Positions 7,932-17,318 of a DNA stretch of 35,997 nucleotides are shown here, piece after piece; position 1 is the first letter of the stretch, and every line of letters starts with the position of its first letter. A program made the translations under genes and the position numbers. The DNA lies in assembly GCA_964448085.1 (NCBI GenBank), contig CAYUUX010000008.1, forward strand, positions 1 through 35,997, written 5' to 3'. The notes beneath the pieces were generated by a model, which was not told where the DNA came from, made no database searches, and saw only the letters and a list, made by a program, of their open reading frames with translations. The stretch is from CAIJMI01 sp964448085 (GTDB taxonomy: Bacteria > Patescibacteriota > Microgenomatia > UBA10105 > UBA927).

Positions 7932-10900
7932 ATGGATAACAAATCAACCTTTGCGAATATTGTCGATTTTTCAGGATTGGAAATACGTCTTGCGTCAAGC
8001 GAAGACATCAAGTCTTGGTCGTATGGGGAAGTGACAAAACCGGAGACCATTAATTACCGTACATTGAAACCTGAAAAAGACGGATTGTTTGATGAACGGA
8101 TTTTCGGACCGACAAAAGATTGGGAATGTTATTGTGGAAAATACAAGCGTATCCGGTATCGCGGGATCATCTGTGACAAATGCGGCGTTGAAGTTACACA
8201 AAGCAAAGTTCGTCGTGAACGAATGGGCCATATTACGCTAGCAGCTCCAGTTGCTCATGTATGGTTTTTCAAAAGCGCACCGTCAAAACTTTCACTGCTT
8301 TTGGATATCAGTCCACGCGCTTTGGAAGGTGTCATATATTTTGCGCAGTATTTGGTCATACGTGTCGATGAAGACAAAAAGAAAACCGTATTAAAACAAC
8401 TTGCTGAGAGTGGTAAATCACGAAATGCCGAGGTTGAAGAACGGTTCAAGACAGAAAAGGCAAAAAAACAAAAGGAATTGTCACAAGAGAAGGAATCTAT
8501 CCGTGAACGCATTAAAGGAAAAGAAGCGCAAGAGCTCGCCATTGCGGAACTCGCATTAAAGGAACGACAGGAAATTACTCTTCTGGAAGAGCAAATGACC
8601 AAAGAGGAAGGGAAGATCCAGGAAGTGGTTGATCAATTAGTCTCGATAGTAAAGAGCATTAAATCATTGACCACAATAACGGAAGATGAATATTTGAAAT
8701 TAGTGGATTATGATGCAGCATCCTGTTTTACAGTGGGAATGGGTGCGGAAGCGGTGCTGGAAGTGGTGAAACAAGTAAATCTTGACAAGTTGGCAGCTGA
8801 TTTACATGAAGAAATCAGAAACACTTCTGGACAGCGACATATCAAAGCAACAAAGCGACTTCGCGTTGTTGACGGTATGCACAAGGCAGGAATAAAACCA
8901 CAGTGGATGATCATGTCTATTCTTCCTGTCATCCCTCCGGATCTTCGTCCAATGGTGCAACTTACCGGTGGACGGTTTGCGACGAGTGATTTGAACGATC
9001 TGTATCGACGTGTCATTAACAGAAACAACAGGCTTAAACACCTTATGGATTTGGGTGCACCGGAAATCATTCTTCGCAATGAAAAACGCATGTTACAAGA
9101 GGCAGTTGATAGCTTGATTGATGCAACACAACGGCCTTCTTCACGTGCCGTTATCCAGCCGTTGCGGTCCCTTTCTGATATGTTGCGAGGAAAGCAGGGG
9201 CGATTCCGACAGAATCTTTTGGGTAAACGTGTTGATTATTCAGGACGATCAGTTATCGTTGTGGGACCGGAATTGAAGTTAACACAGTGTGGAATTCCAA
9301 AAGAAATGGCTTTGGAAATGTTCAAGCCGTTTGTTTTGCGTGAGCTTATCACGCGAGGGATTGCGCCAAACGTCAAAAATGCGAAAAACGTTCTTGACAG
9401 ACGAACACCGGAGGTGTTTGACATTCTTGAGGAAATTACCAAAAATCATCCTGTTCTGTTGAATCGTGCCCCAACGTTGCACAAGCTGGGTATCCAGGCG
9501 TTTTATCCTGTATTGATTGAGGGGTCGGCTATTCAGATTCATCCGTGCGTCTGCGCTGGATACAACGCGGATTTTGACGGCGATCAGATGGCTGTGCACA
9601 TTCCACTTTCCAAAGAAAGCCAATTTGAAGCAGCCAATCTCATGCTTCCCACATTCAACTTGCTCAAACCTGCTGACGGATCTCCCATTACCGTGCCAAA
9701 CAAGGAAATGGTTATCGGGTGTTATTACTACACGACAATCAACGCTCAACTGGCAGGAAAAGACGTGAAAGACATGCCATTTTTTGCCGACACTAAAGAA
9801 GCGATAGTCGCATACCAGACGGAACACGTAACACTGCGTGAGCCAATTCGGCTAAAAGTAAACGGTGAAGTTATCACTACGACAGTTGGGAGGATTTTGT
9901 TTAATGAACGTTTGCCTGAAAAGCTGCGTTTCATTAATACGCCCGTTAAAGCCGCAACGATAAAAACAATTATCACGCAAGCGCTTCGTCAATATCCGAA
10001 GGAAGAAGTTGTTCCCGTTATCGATGCAATCAAATCCATTGGATTTGAAGGTGCAACGTACTGCGGAGGATTGTCCGTTTCTGTATTTGATAATGAAATG
10101 GTAGAGGAAAAGGGTGCAATTCTTGCAGATGCGGAAGGGAAAGTAAAAGAAATAGACCAAAATTATCAACAGGGACTTATCACGCTTGAGGAAAAGAAAC
10201 GGCTATCAAATGATGTCTGGATTGAGATAACCGAACAATTGGCAAATCTTACGTGGGAGCATATGCAGCCAGATAACCCTGTGAAAATGATTATCGATTC
10301 GGGGGGAGCTCGTGCATCCAAAGATCAATTAAAACAATTAGCCGCTATCAAAGGGCTTGTTGTAGATCCACTCGGAAAAATCGTGGAGTTGCCAACAAAA
10401 AGTAACTACCGTGAGGGATTATCAATTTTTGAGTACGTGACATCCACAAGAGGTTCAAGAAAAGGATTAACAGACTCGGCACTAAAAACAGCAGATGCGG
10501 GATATTTAACACGGAGACTCGTTGATGTTGCCCATGACGTGATTATCAGAATTGATGATTGTGGAACCGATGAGGGATTGGAAATACTTCGAAACGAAGA
10601 CAGACAAACGGCATTCGCAGCACGTGTTATCGGGAGATTTGTCGCAGAGGACGTGACGGCGCCGGAAAGCAAAAAGGTCTTGATTGCTAAAGGCGAGATG
10701 ATTGATGAAACGAATGTAAAATTATTGGATGAACATCAAGTGGAGAAAATTATCGTCCGCTCACCAATTACCTGTAAAGCACAGGTGGGAATGTGTGCAA
10801 AATGCTACGGTAGGGATTTCTCAACAACAAACGTTGTAGAAATGGGAACACCCGTTGGAGTTGTTGCTGCACAGTCAATTGGCGAACCGGGAACGCAATT

Positions 10901-11654
10901 AACCATGCGTGTGCGCCATGCGGGAGGAATCGTCGGCTTGGACGTTACCCAGGGGTTGCCACGCGTAGAAGAGTTGTTTGAATGCCGAACACCACGAGTG
11001 TTGTCTCCTATCACAGAAATTGCCGGTAAAGTGGAAGTAACGGAAACGGATCAAGGATACAAGATCGTTGTACGAAATACTTCACTCAAACCCGTCGAAG
11101 AGAGAGAATATATGGTGCCGCTTACAAGCGAACTGAAAGTGAAGACCGGTGATCTTATTGGTGCAGGAGATCAACTTTCCGGTGGATACCTTGATATTAA
11201 AGAAGTTTTGGAAATTCGTGGATTGCGAGGAGCGCAGAAATATCTCATTGCAGAAGTACAACGTGTATACGAATCGCAAGGAATCGGAATTCATGACAAA
11301 CACTTTGAAGTAATAGTTCGTAAAATGAGCGATAAAGTTCGTATTGATTCCCCAGGAGACACAATTATGCTTCCTGGAGAGCTCGCAGATCGAGCGACGT
11401 TTACAGCGGAAAATGCAAGGGTGCTTGCCTCAGGAGGGGAACCGGCAACAGCAAGCATCGTTCTTCTGGGTATCACAAGGGCATCTTTGTATACAGAATC
11501 ATGGTTGTCAGCAGCATCATTCCAGGAAACAACCAATGTTCTTACAGATGCAGCGTTGGCTGGTAAAGAAGACAAGTTGTTAGGACTCAAAGAAAACGTT
11601 ATAATCGGACGACTCATTCCTGTGGACGCAGAGCGCGCAGCGATGAAAAAATAA
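7932..11654 (+). CDS. rpoC: DNA-directed RNA polymerase subunit beta'
   Basis: A 1240-residue beta' subunit. The N-terminal zinc site is C66, C68, C81, C84. The catalytic NADFDGDQMAVH starts at residue 545, with Mg-binding D547, D549 and D551. The lid/rudder region contains GKRVDYSGRSVIVVGPEL. A second zinc site is formed by DDCGTDEG and CKAQVGMCAKC, and the trigger/bridge region GTQLTMRVRHAGG is present. Residues about 150-230 form a charged, Glu/Lys-rich coiled-coil segment near the N-terminus. A GGAG at the end of rpoB serves as ribosome site. The next gene, rpsL, follows after a single base, so the four genes form one operon. Confidence 0.98.
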   Translation: MDNKSTFANIVDFSGLEIRLASSEDIKSWSYGEVTKPETINYRTLKPEKDGLFDERIFGPTKDWECYCGKYKRIRYRGIICDKCGVEVTQSKVRRERMGHITLAAPVAHVWFFKSAPSKLSLLLDISPRALEGVIYFAQYLVIRVDEDKKKTVLKQLAESGKSRNAEVEERFKTEKAKKQKELSQEKESIRERIKGKEAQELAIAELALKERQEITLLEEQMTKEEGKIQEVVDQLVSIVKSIKSLTTITEDEYLKLVDYDAASCFTVGMGAEAVLEVVKQVNLDKLAADLHEEIRNTSGQRHIKATKRLRVVDGMHKAGIKPQWMIMSILPVIPPDLRPMVQLTGGRFATSDLNDLYRRVINRNNRLKHLMDLGAPEIILRNEKRMLQEAVDSLIDATQRPSSRAVIQPLRSLSDMLRGKQGRFRQNLLGKRVDYSGRSVIVVGPELKLTQCGIPKEMALEMFKPFVLRELITRGIAPNVKNAKNVLDRRTPEVFDILEEITKNHPVLLNRAPTLHKLGIQAFYPVLIEGSAIQIHPCVCAGYNADFDGDQMAVHIPLSKESQFEAANLMLPTFNLLKPADGSPITVPNKEMVIGCYYYTTINAQLAGKDVKDMPFFADTKEAIVAYQTEHVTLREPIRLKVNGEVITTTVGRILFNERLPEKLRFINTPVKAATIKTIITQALRQYPKEEVVPVIDAIKSIGFEGATYCGGLSVSVFDNEMVEEKGAILADAEGKVKEIDQNYQQGLITLEEKKRLSNDVWIEITEQLANLTWEHMQPDNPVKMIIDSGGARASKDQLKQLAAIKGLVVDPLGKIVELPTKSNYREGLSIFEYVTSTRGSRKGLTDSALKTADAGYLTRRLVDVAHDVIIRIDDCGTDEGLEILRNEDRQTAFAARVIGRFVAEDVTAPESKKVLIAKGEMIDETNVKLLDEHQVEKIIVRSPITCKAQVGMCAKCYGRDFSTTNVVEMGTPVGVVAAQSIGEPGTQLTMRVRHAGGIVGLDVTQGLPRVEELFECRTPRVLSPITEIAGKVEVTETDQGYKIVVRNTSLKPVEEREYMVPLTSELKVKTGDLIGAGDQLSGGYLDIKEVLEIRGLRGAQKYLIAEVQRVYESQGIGIHDKHFEVIVRKMSDKVRIDSPGDTIMLPGELADRATFTAENARVLASGGEPATASIVLLGITRASLYTESWLSAASFQETTNVLTDAALAGKEDKLLGLKENVIIGRLIPVDAERAAMKK

Positions 11655-11655
11655 T

Positions 11656-12093
11656 ATGCCAACCATTAATCAACTCATTAAGTCGGGGAGACGCAGAAAA
11701 TCAAAAAAAGTGAAGGCAACAGCGCTTCGCAAATTTTTTAATGCACGTACCCGTCAGATGAAACAGACGCCATCACCGTTTAAACGCGGTGTGGTTACGT
11801 TGGTGAAAACGATGACACCAAAAAAACCAAACTCCGCTCTTCGGAAAGTTGCTCGTGTGAGATTATCAAACAAACAAGAGGTAACTGCATATATTGGCGG
11901 TATCGGACACGAACTTACGGAGCACGCAATCGTGTTGATCCGAGGTGGTCGTGTTCCTGACCTACCAGGTGTGAAATATCATGTTGTGAGAGGAAAATTC
12001 GATTCTACAGGGGTTGCAAACCGTAAAAAGGGACGCAGTAGATATGGCACCAAAGCCACGTCAGTTGGTCCAAGTACAGCAAAAGCAAGTTAA
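11656..12093 (+). CDS. rpsL: 30S ribosomal protein S12 (uS12)
   Basis: This 145-residue decoding-centre protein carries TPKKPNSALRKVARVRL, EVTAYI and GRSRYGTK. It has the longer insertion before KRGV that is also seen in low-GC Gram-positive S12, about 13 residues more than in E. coli. The second conserved loop reads GGRVPDLPGV, so Pro replaces the Lys at E. coli position 88, a residue at which changes are known to give streptomycin resistance. The gene starts one base after rpoC stops and is followed by rpsG seven bases after its stop, as in the classic str operon. Confidence 0.97.
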   Translation: MPTINQLIKSGRRRKSKKVKATALRKFFNARTRQMKQTPSPFKRGVVTLVKTMTPKKPNSALRKVARVRLSNKQEVTAYIGGIGHELTEHAIVLIRGGRVPDLPGVKYHVVRGKFDSTGVANRKKGRSRYGTKATSVGPSTAKAS

Positions 12094-12100
12094 GGATACT

Positions 12101-12574
12101 ATGAGATCAGCAAAAAACTACAAAAGAACATTACCGGCAGATTCTGTATATGGAAACCGTTTGTTAACGCGTTTTATCAACCGTGTAATGGTGAGTGGAA
12201 AAAAACGTACAGCTGAGCGACAGGTGTATGGAGCGCTTGATATCATCAAAGCAAAAGGGGAAGACCCAATAAAGGTGTTTGAGAACGCAATTAACACGGT
12301 TGGTCCGAAGCTTGAGGTGAAAGCGCGACGCGTTGGAGGAGCATCCTATCAAGTCCCTATGGAAGTACGTGGTGAACGTAGAATCGCCCTTGCTATTCGG
12401 TGGATTGTATCGCTTGCCGATAAACGCTCAAACAAAGAATACAAAACATATGCAGAAAAACTCGCAGCAGAATTGTTGGATGCATCAAATGGTGTGGGAG
12501 AGGCGATTAAGAAACGTGATACCATGCTTCGCATGGCAGAAGCCAATCGGGCGTTTGCTCACTTCAAGTGGTAA
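12101..12574 (+). CDS. rpsG: 30S ribosomal protein S7 (uS7)
   Basis: A 157-residue head-domain protein that nucleates assembly of the 3' major domain of 16S rRNA. Recognisable segments are DSVYGNRLLTRFINRVMVSGKK, PKLEVKARRVGGASYQVPMEVR, and the C-terminal RDTMLRMAEANRAFAHFKW. ATG 12101 is preceded by AAGGA at the rpsL stop. The frame stays open further upstream inside rpsL, but that extension is a shadow. In most bacteria fusA and tuf follow directly; here the next gene is on the opposite strand with its end only three bases away, and fusA lies 10 kb downstream. Confidence 0.97.
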   Translation: MRSAKNYKRTLPADSVYGNRLLTRFINRVMVSGKKRTAERQVYGALDIIKAKGEDPIKVFENAINTVGPKLEVKARRVGGASYQVPMEVRGERRIALAIRWIVSLADKRSNKEYKTYAEKLAAELLDASNGVGEAIKKRDTMLRMAEANRAFAHFKW

Positions 12575-12576
12575 AT

Positions 12577-14004
12577 TTAAGCGTCTTGAATCTTCCTGAG
12601 AAACTGTTGTTTGTGAGAAAATAGTGCAACGTACAGCATCCGCAGTCCCAATCCAAGAGTTATATACGCAATGGGGATAATTGGAGATATGATTCTGCCG
12701 ATTCCATTTCCCTCATGTATATCGTTATACGCCCCGAGAGCCGTTGCAAGAACTATATAAGAAATGACGGTCATACTGAAAATAAAGAACGCTATAGGAA
12801 GAGGGAGCATTCCTTGTCGGACAGATGATTTGATAAAGAACCAGAGGACAAGAGGTACAAAAAACAATAGAACGAAGAATGAACACCTTAAGAACTGGTG
12901 GACTGCAGTAAGGAGACGGAAAAAAGAGAGAAATCCCATATTGTTATGAAAAGTGATCATATCAGGTGCAACACCATTGTTTGTGAGTATCATGGGGATA
13001 TCAGGAAGAGTTTTTGTTAGGTATACCGATAAGTGAGCACAAACTACGGAATGGGTAAAAATTTGAAGTTCTTGCAACAACGGTTTATTGTAATAAACAG
13101 TTATATAGTTATCAGCCCATTCAAGAAATCGATATGGTTGATAATCTGAAGAAATGCGTTTCCATTCCGTTATTTTGTTTTTAAAGTATTCGCTTTTTGT
13201 ATCCTCACTGATTGGTATATTTGCTTGAATAATTCTTCCAAGGATATTGATATCTGTTGTGTGGTTGATTCCCGTATATCCGTTAAGTCTTGAATTGCCG
13301 TATATATATGCACAGAGAAGAGCGGTGTAGAGAATTGTGGACAGAATAAACAATATAAGGCGTTTTTTTGTTGGCTTCAAAACATAGGAGAAGAAAAATG
13401 TTATAAAAGGGATCACAAGAAATACCGGTTTGGCAAGAAAAAGAATTACACCGAGAATAAATTGTACCCCCCCCATACAAAACGTTTTCGTAGTTTTAAG
13501 TGAGAGAATATATAAAAGAGACAGCAACGTTATCAGAAATGTTGCTGTCGATTCGGGTAGCATGAAGTGTTCCCAATAGAAAAGACTAGGAGTTGTCGCA
13601 ACAATAAGTCCGATGATATATGACAATATAACAGGTGTTTTAACGAGATATAAGATAATCATGGTTGTAAGTACGGTAGAGACTCCAAACACAAAATTTG
13701 TGAATAAAATCAAATTGCTCGTGTTGGTATAAGATGGCTGTATGATCACTTCTTCAAGATATGAAGAGGGTTGAAGGATAAGTGCTAGAAGAAGAGGGTA
13801 ACCTGGTGTTCGATTATCGTTGATGATATAGGAGATGGGTTGTTTTGCATGCAAAATTTTATACGCATTTTTGTAATAACCATAGCTATCGGCGTTTGCA
13901 ACTAATGTTGGAGAGAAAGAAAGATATAATAGTCGGATCAGAATTGCCACAGCGATCACGATACACGCTGGAAATATACATTTTTTAATAATTCCCTGCA
14001 TCAT
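12577..14004 (-). CDS. GT-C fold membrane glycosyltransferase, copy 1
   Basis: A polytopic membrane protein of about 475 residues with around 10-12 predicted helices. After the first helix comes ANADSYGYY, with an Asp in the place typical of GT-C enzymes, then NDNRTPGYPLL and later WEHFMLPESTATF. This fits the PMT/ArnT-like class, which transfers sugars from a lipid-phosphate carrier to protein or lipid on the outer face of the membrane. The donor and acceptor are unknown. It is a clear paralogue of the gene at 14627-15991 (shared GYxGINHxxDINxLGRI and PYRFLEW). The start could be ATG 14004 or TTG 14013; the TTG has GAGG eight bases before it. Its 3' end converges on rpsG. Confidence 0.8.
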   Translation of the reverse strand: MMQGIIKKCIFPACIVIAVAILIRLLYLSFSPTLVANADSYGYYKNAYKILHAKQPISYIINDNRTPGYPLLLALILQPSSYLEEVIIQPSYTNTSNLILFTNFVFGVSTVLTTMIILYLVKTPVILSYIIGLIVATTPSLFYWEHFMLPESTATFLITLLSLLYILSLKTTKTFCMGGVQFILGVILFLAKPVFLVIPFITFFFSYVLKPTKKRLILFILSTILYTALLCAYIYGNSRLNGYTGINHTTDINILGRIIQANIPISEDTKSEYFKNKITEWKRISSDYQPYRFLEWADNYITVYYNKPLLQELQIFTHSVVCAHLSVYLTKTLPDIPMILTNNGVAPDMITFHNNMGFLSFFRLLTAVHQFLRCSFFVLLFFVPLVLWFFIKSSVRQGMLPLPIAFFIFSMTVISYIVLATALGAYNDIHEGNGIGRIISPIIPIAYITLGLGLRMLYVALFSHKQQFLRKIQDA

Positions 14005-14049
14005 ATAGTTCAAATCTCTTTCCTCATATTACCATTTAGGATTCTGGTA

Positions 14050-14077
14050 TTGTCAATCAACGTGCAATGCGTATAAT
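14050..14077 (+). promoter_or_regulatory. Promoter for the small membrane protein gene
   Basis: TTGTCA (14050-14055), a 16-base spacer and a perfect TATAAT (14072-14077). The start codon at 14089 is 11 bases after the -10 box, so the 5' UTR would be about five bases and has no Shine-Dalgarno. Confidence 0.65.
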
Positions 14078-14088
14078 CAACTGTATCC

Positions 14089-14625
14089 ATGAAAAAACTC
14101 TTGTTGTATAGCGCGATCTACCTTGGTATATTTTGTATTTTTACAATTCTGTTTATCGGATTCCTTTACTCGTCCATCTTTGATTTTCAACATGTCCTAT
14201 TTTATCGAGGTCTCATGTATCTTGTGGTGACGTTTACTCTCATACTGTTATGTATAGGAGTTTATGCAAGATATAAATCAACGAAATATATTGAATCATT
14301 CATTGCAGCTTTGGTTGTTTCCGCGTCAATTCATTTAAATATATTTGTTGTATTTCCGGTCACATTTGAGAGATCCATATCGATGTATTTATTATCGACG
14401 TTAGAAAAAAATAGAGGAACTGCTTGTGGTGGGTTAACCAAGGATCAAATGCAAGGGGCTTTAGTAAATACCTACGTAACTGATCATGATGCCGTTGGGA
14501 AACGTATAGAAGAGCAATCCATAATTAAAATGATAGAAGAATCGAATGGCTGTTTTCGAGCTACTCAACGTGTGACGCGGCTTCTTCGAGTTGCAGATTG
14601 GATGAAGGGTATATATAAATATTAA
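14089..14625 (+). CDS. Small membrane protein between two GT-C genes
   Basis: A 178-residue protein with three hydrophobic segments (about residues 7-28, 40-60 and 70-90) and a soluble C-terminal half. The junction reads FPVTFERSISMYLL and the tail contains DAVGKRIEEQSIIKMIEESNG and RATQRVTRLLRV, which looks like a small helical, perhaps winged-helix, domain. I recall similar proteins of unknown function near membrane glycosyltransferases in other bacteria, but cannot confirm this without a search. It is encoded opposite to both flanking GT-C genes, with a strong promoter of its own. Its stop is one base from the end of the second GT-C gene. Confidence 0.75.
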   Translation: MKKLLLYSAIYLGIFCIFTILFIGFLYSSIFDFQHVLFYRGLMYLVVTFTLILLCIGVYARYKSTKYIESFIAALVVSASIHLNIFVVFPVTFERSISMYLLSTLEKNRGTACGGLTKDQMQGALVNTYVTDHDAVGKRIEEQSIIKMIEESNGCFRATQRVTRLLRVADWMKGIYKY

Positions 14626-14626
14626 C

Positions 14627-15991
14627 TTAACACTTCTCAATTTTTCGTATACATATTAATTGTGTAATGCTGGACGCTATTGCAATAAATAAGATGGGAA
14701 CTGATGGTGTGGTTAATCTTCCAAAACTGTCATAGCTTCCCAATGCGGCAAGTATGACAACGTACATGACAGCTCCAGAAACAATCAATGTTGTTCCATA
14801 ATGAATACCAGTTTGTCGTTTACGCAAAGTATTGAGAACCCATACATAGATATTAATAGGGAAAAAAACAATGAGGCTGATTCCAAGATAATGAATAATT
14901 ATATGTAACCTATGGAGAGAACGGAAAAATATAATGGAAATAGTAGCGGAAGCTTTATTAGTTATCATATCTGTTGATATTTCATAGTCAGTTAACGAAG
15001 GGATAATATCGGGTATAGCAAATACTATGTACGATAGAAAATTACGTTTAACCACCGATTGAGTAAAAATTCGAAGTTCCTCAAGTAAAGTCCCTGTGCC
15101 GTAGATAGCTGGATTACTCCATTCAAGGAATCTGTATGGATTAAGTTCTTTATTTAACGACCAATAGGTTTGTAAACTAGTAGAGAAAAATGATGTGTTA
15201 TTTTGTATGGGTGGATGTAATTGCATAATTCGACCCAATAAATTAATATCGCTTGCATGATTGATTCCTCGATATCCGTGATAACGCATATTTCCAGCAA
15301 CATAGATAAAAATAACGCCGCAATACATAAATAAGCAAATTATTGAATAGAAAAATAATTTCCTTTTTTTATACTGGACCATAAAAACAAAAAAAATAGC
15401 CATCGGAAGAAAAAGAAAAATTGGTTTTGTAAGAAAAAGAAGGATAGATATTGCTGTTAAAAAAATAACGCTTGGTAATGATTGTTTTATAAAACCGATT
15501 ATTGAAAAATATACGAGCGCAGTAAAAAGAAACGTCGCGAGCGACTCTGGTAATACACTATGTTCCCAGTAGAGAAATGCTGAATTTGAAGCAATGATAC
15601 AACCGAGTACAAAAACTATTAATTGTGATTTAAAAAGAGCATTGACTATAAGCGTTGCAAAACAAATAGTTCCAAGTCCGAATAATATATTTAAAAGGAC
15701 TAAACGTTCATGATGAGGAATGGTTCTTTGCGGATCGTAGAGATTGTAGAGATGTTTTGCGTGAGTTACGGAGTGAATAATAATCGGATAGAATGGAACG
15801 CGTTCATCAGAGAAGAGAACAAAAAGTGGATCTCCAGTCTTTAGCTTAACGGCATTATTGAAATAGCCTATGGTGTCAGGATAGATAAGAGTTATTGGTG
15901 AGTAAATGTAATACATAATTCTGATACACAGACCCAGAAGTAATAAAAAAATAACTGATCGAAAACGTCGATTATGAGGAAGGATTGTCAT
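14627..15991 (-). CDS. GT-C fold membrane glycosyltransferase, copy 2
   Basis: A 454-residue polytopic membrane protein. The loop after helix 1 reads LIYPDTIGYF (conserved Asp at residue 39), followed by SDERVPFYP and later YWEHSVLPESLATF. These align with copy 1, as do RGINHASDINLLGRIM and NPYRFLEWSN. The same GT-C class is inferred: a transferase using a polyprenyl-phosphate sugar at the outer membrane face. Substrates are unknown. The ATG at 15991 lies 11 bases downstream of a minus-strand TATACT box (16003-16008). mtaB ends 35 bases upstream, so read-through from mtaB is also possible. The sequence is A+T-richer than the ribosomal genes around it. Confidence 0.8.
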   Translation of the reverse strand: MTILPHNRRFRSVIFLLLLGLCIRIMYYIYSPITLIYPDTIGYFNNAVKLKTGDPLFVLFSDERVPFYPIIIHSVTHAKHLYNLYDPQRTIPHHERLVLLNILFGLGTICFATLIVNALFKSQLIVFVLGCIIASNSAFLYWEHSVLPESLATFLFTALVYFSIIGFIKQSLPSVIFLTAISILLFLTKPIFLFLPMAIFFVFMVQYKKRKLFFYSIICLFMYCGVIFIYVAGNMRYHGYRGINHASDINLLGRIMQLHPPIQNNTSFFSTSLQTYWSLNKELNPYRFLEWSNPAIYGTGTLLEELRIFTQSVVKRNFLSYIVFAIPDIIPSLTDYEISTDMITNKASATISIIFFRSLHRLHIIIHYLGISLIVFFPINIYVWVLNTLRKRQTGIHYGTTLIVSGAVMYVVILAALGSYDSFGRLTTPSVPILFIAIASSITQLICIRKIEKC

Positions 15992-16002
15992 GTTCTTTAA
16001 TA

Positions 16003-16008
16003 AGTATA
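16003..16008 (-). promoter_or_regulatory. Putative -10 box for GT-C copy 2
   Basis: Minus-strand TATACT, 11 bases before the start codon at 15991. This predicts a 5' UTR of about five bases. No clear -35 box was found. Confidence 0.35.
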
Positions 16009-16026
16009 ACCCGTCGTTGCTGAGGA

Positions 16027-17292
16027 TTACACTCCGTAAAGTTGCGTTCCTTGTATGGATTGTATAGTAACAGGTCGTATTGTCCCTTCTTGGATTTTTT
16101 TGGTTTTGACAAGTACTTGGACTTGATTATCCAGTAACGCTTCCTGATACACACCCATTTTCGTTTTTAAAAAATATGCAGGGTATGTGTGGGAAAGATG
16201 TTGCGATATAAACGAGATATATTTGGCTGATCCCAATTTGGACAGTGTTGTAGAGCGGTGGATTTTTACATTCGCTTTTGGTTCTTCATAGGAATTTATG
16301 AGCTTCTCCGCGGCAGTTCCGGGCCTTACGGAATACCGGAAGATATGGAATTTACTGATAGGAGTTTGTTCAAAGAATGTATATGTTTGTTGAAATTCTT
16401 TATCTGTTTCTCCAGGGAATCCAACGATAATATCGGTTGCAATGAGAGCATGAGGATTTATGGAATGGAGCGCACGTATTTTTTCACGTACTTCTTTGGA
16501 AGTATACCCTCTGTTCATAAGACGAAGGATTCTGTCGGAACCCGATTGAATAGGCACATGAAAGTACTGAACGATTCTTGGATTCTTGGCATGGGATGCA
16601 TACCATTGAAAAAAATGGTCCGTAAGACTCCATGGGTGGATCGATCCAAAGCTTAGGCGTTCGACGGTGGTATGTTCCAAAATGGTGTCCACGAGATCCG
16701 TGAAGGATTCCCCGGTGTCTTTTCCGAACGCTTCCGTATTGATTGCAGTTAATATTACTTCGTGTATGTTTTTGTATTGATTAATAGTACGAAGAATCGT
16801 TTGTATTGGTATTGATGCAGCCTTTCCTCGAGTAAAAGGAACGATGCAATAACTGCAAAATCTGTTGCATCCTTCCTGAATTTTTACCATTAAACGTCCA
16901 GAAGTCAGAAATTTATCGGGTACAACTGAATGGGTATTTGGAAGGGTGTCCATCGATGTAAGCGTGCGTATAAATTCGGGAATAGTGTATTTCTTATCAT
17001 TGGTAATGAAGTAGTCTGCGCCAAAAGGAGTTGTGTTGTTTTTTGTCCACAGTGTCGCAGCACAACCGGTTGTCAGTATGATGGTTTTAGGATATTTTTT
17101 GCGGATTTGATAGATATGTTGGCGAACTTCCCGTTCCGCTTTTCCGGTGACAGCGCAGGAGTTTATTATGTATACCGATGGATTGGTTTCAGTCCAAACG
17201 AACCCGCCTTTGAGAAGTTGGGAATCCATCTGTTGTTTCTCCGCTTCATTGACTCGACATCCAAAAGAAACAGATGCAAACGTATTTTTCAT
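16027..17292 (-). CDS. mtaB: tRNA (t6A37) methylthiotransferase MtaB-like
   Basis: A 421-residue radical-SAM methylthiotransferase. The N-terminal cluster cysteines are C12 (SFGCRVNEAE), C46 (NSCAVT) and C77 (TTGCAA). The radical-SAM CxxxCxxC is C142, C146, C149 in EGCNRFCSYCIVP. HVPIQSGSDRILRLMNRGYT and DIIVGFPGETDKEF follow, then a short, diverged TRAM-like tail. The NEAE signature and the 'CRVN' form point to the MtaB branch (2-methylthio-t6A at tRNA position 37) rather than MiaB. ATG 17292 is preferred over ATG 17301 because it sits seven bases after a minus-strand TACAAT. It is divergent from the AlkA-like gene, with the two start codons 26 bases apart. Confidence 0.9.
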   Translation of the reverse strand: MKNTFASVSFGCRVNEAEKQQMDSQLLKGGFVWTETNPSVYIINSCAVTGKAEREVRQHIYQIRKKYPKTIILTTGCAATLWTKNNTTPFGADYFITNDKKYTIPEFIRTLTSMDTLPNTHSVVPDKFLTSGRLMVKIQEGCNRFCSYCIVPFTRGKAASIPIQTILRTINQYKNIHEVILTAINTEAFGKDTGESFTDLVDTILEHTTVERLSFGSIHPWSLTDHFFQWYASHAKNPRIVQYFHVPIQSGSDRILRLMNRGYTSKEVREKIRALHSINPHALIATDIIVGFPGETDKEFQQTYTFFEQTPISKFHIFRYSVRPGTAAEKLINSYEEPKANVKIHRSTTLSKLGSAKYISFISQHLSHTYPAYFLKTKMGVYQEALLDNQVQVLVKTKKIQEGTIRPVTIQSIQGTQLYGV

Positions 17293-17298
17293 GCAGTT

Positions 17299-17313
17299 CA
17301 TTGTAGTACAATG
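17299..17313. promoter_or_regulatory. Palindromic back-to-back -10 boxes, mtaB/alkA-like
   Basis: The 15 bases CATTGTAGTACAATG form a perfect palindrome around a central G. The right half gives TACAAT (17307-17312) for the plus-strand gene starting GTG 17319, and the left half gives TACAAT on the minus strand (17305-17300) for mtaB starting ATG 17292. Both start codons lie 6-7 bases from their box, so both mRNAs should be leaderless. Confidence 0.55.
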
Positions 17314-17318
17314 CGTGT

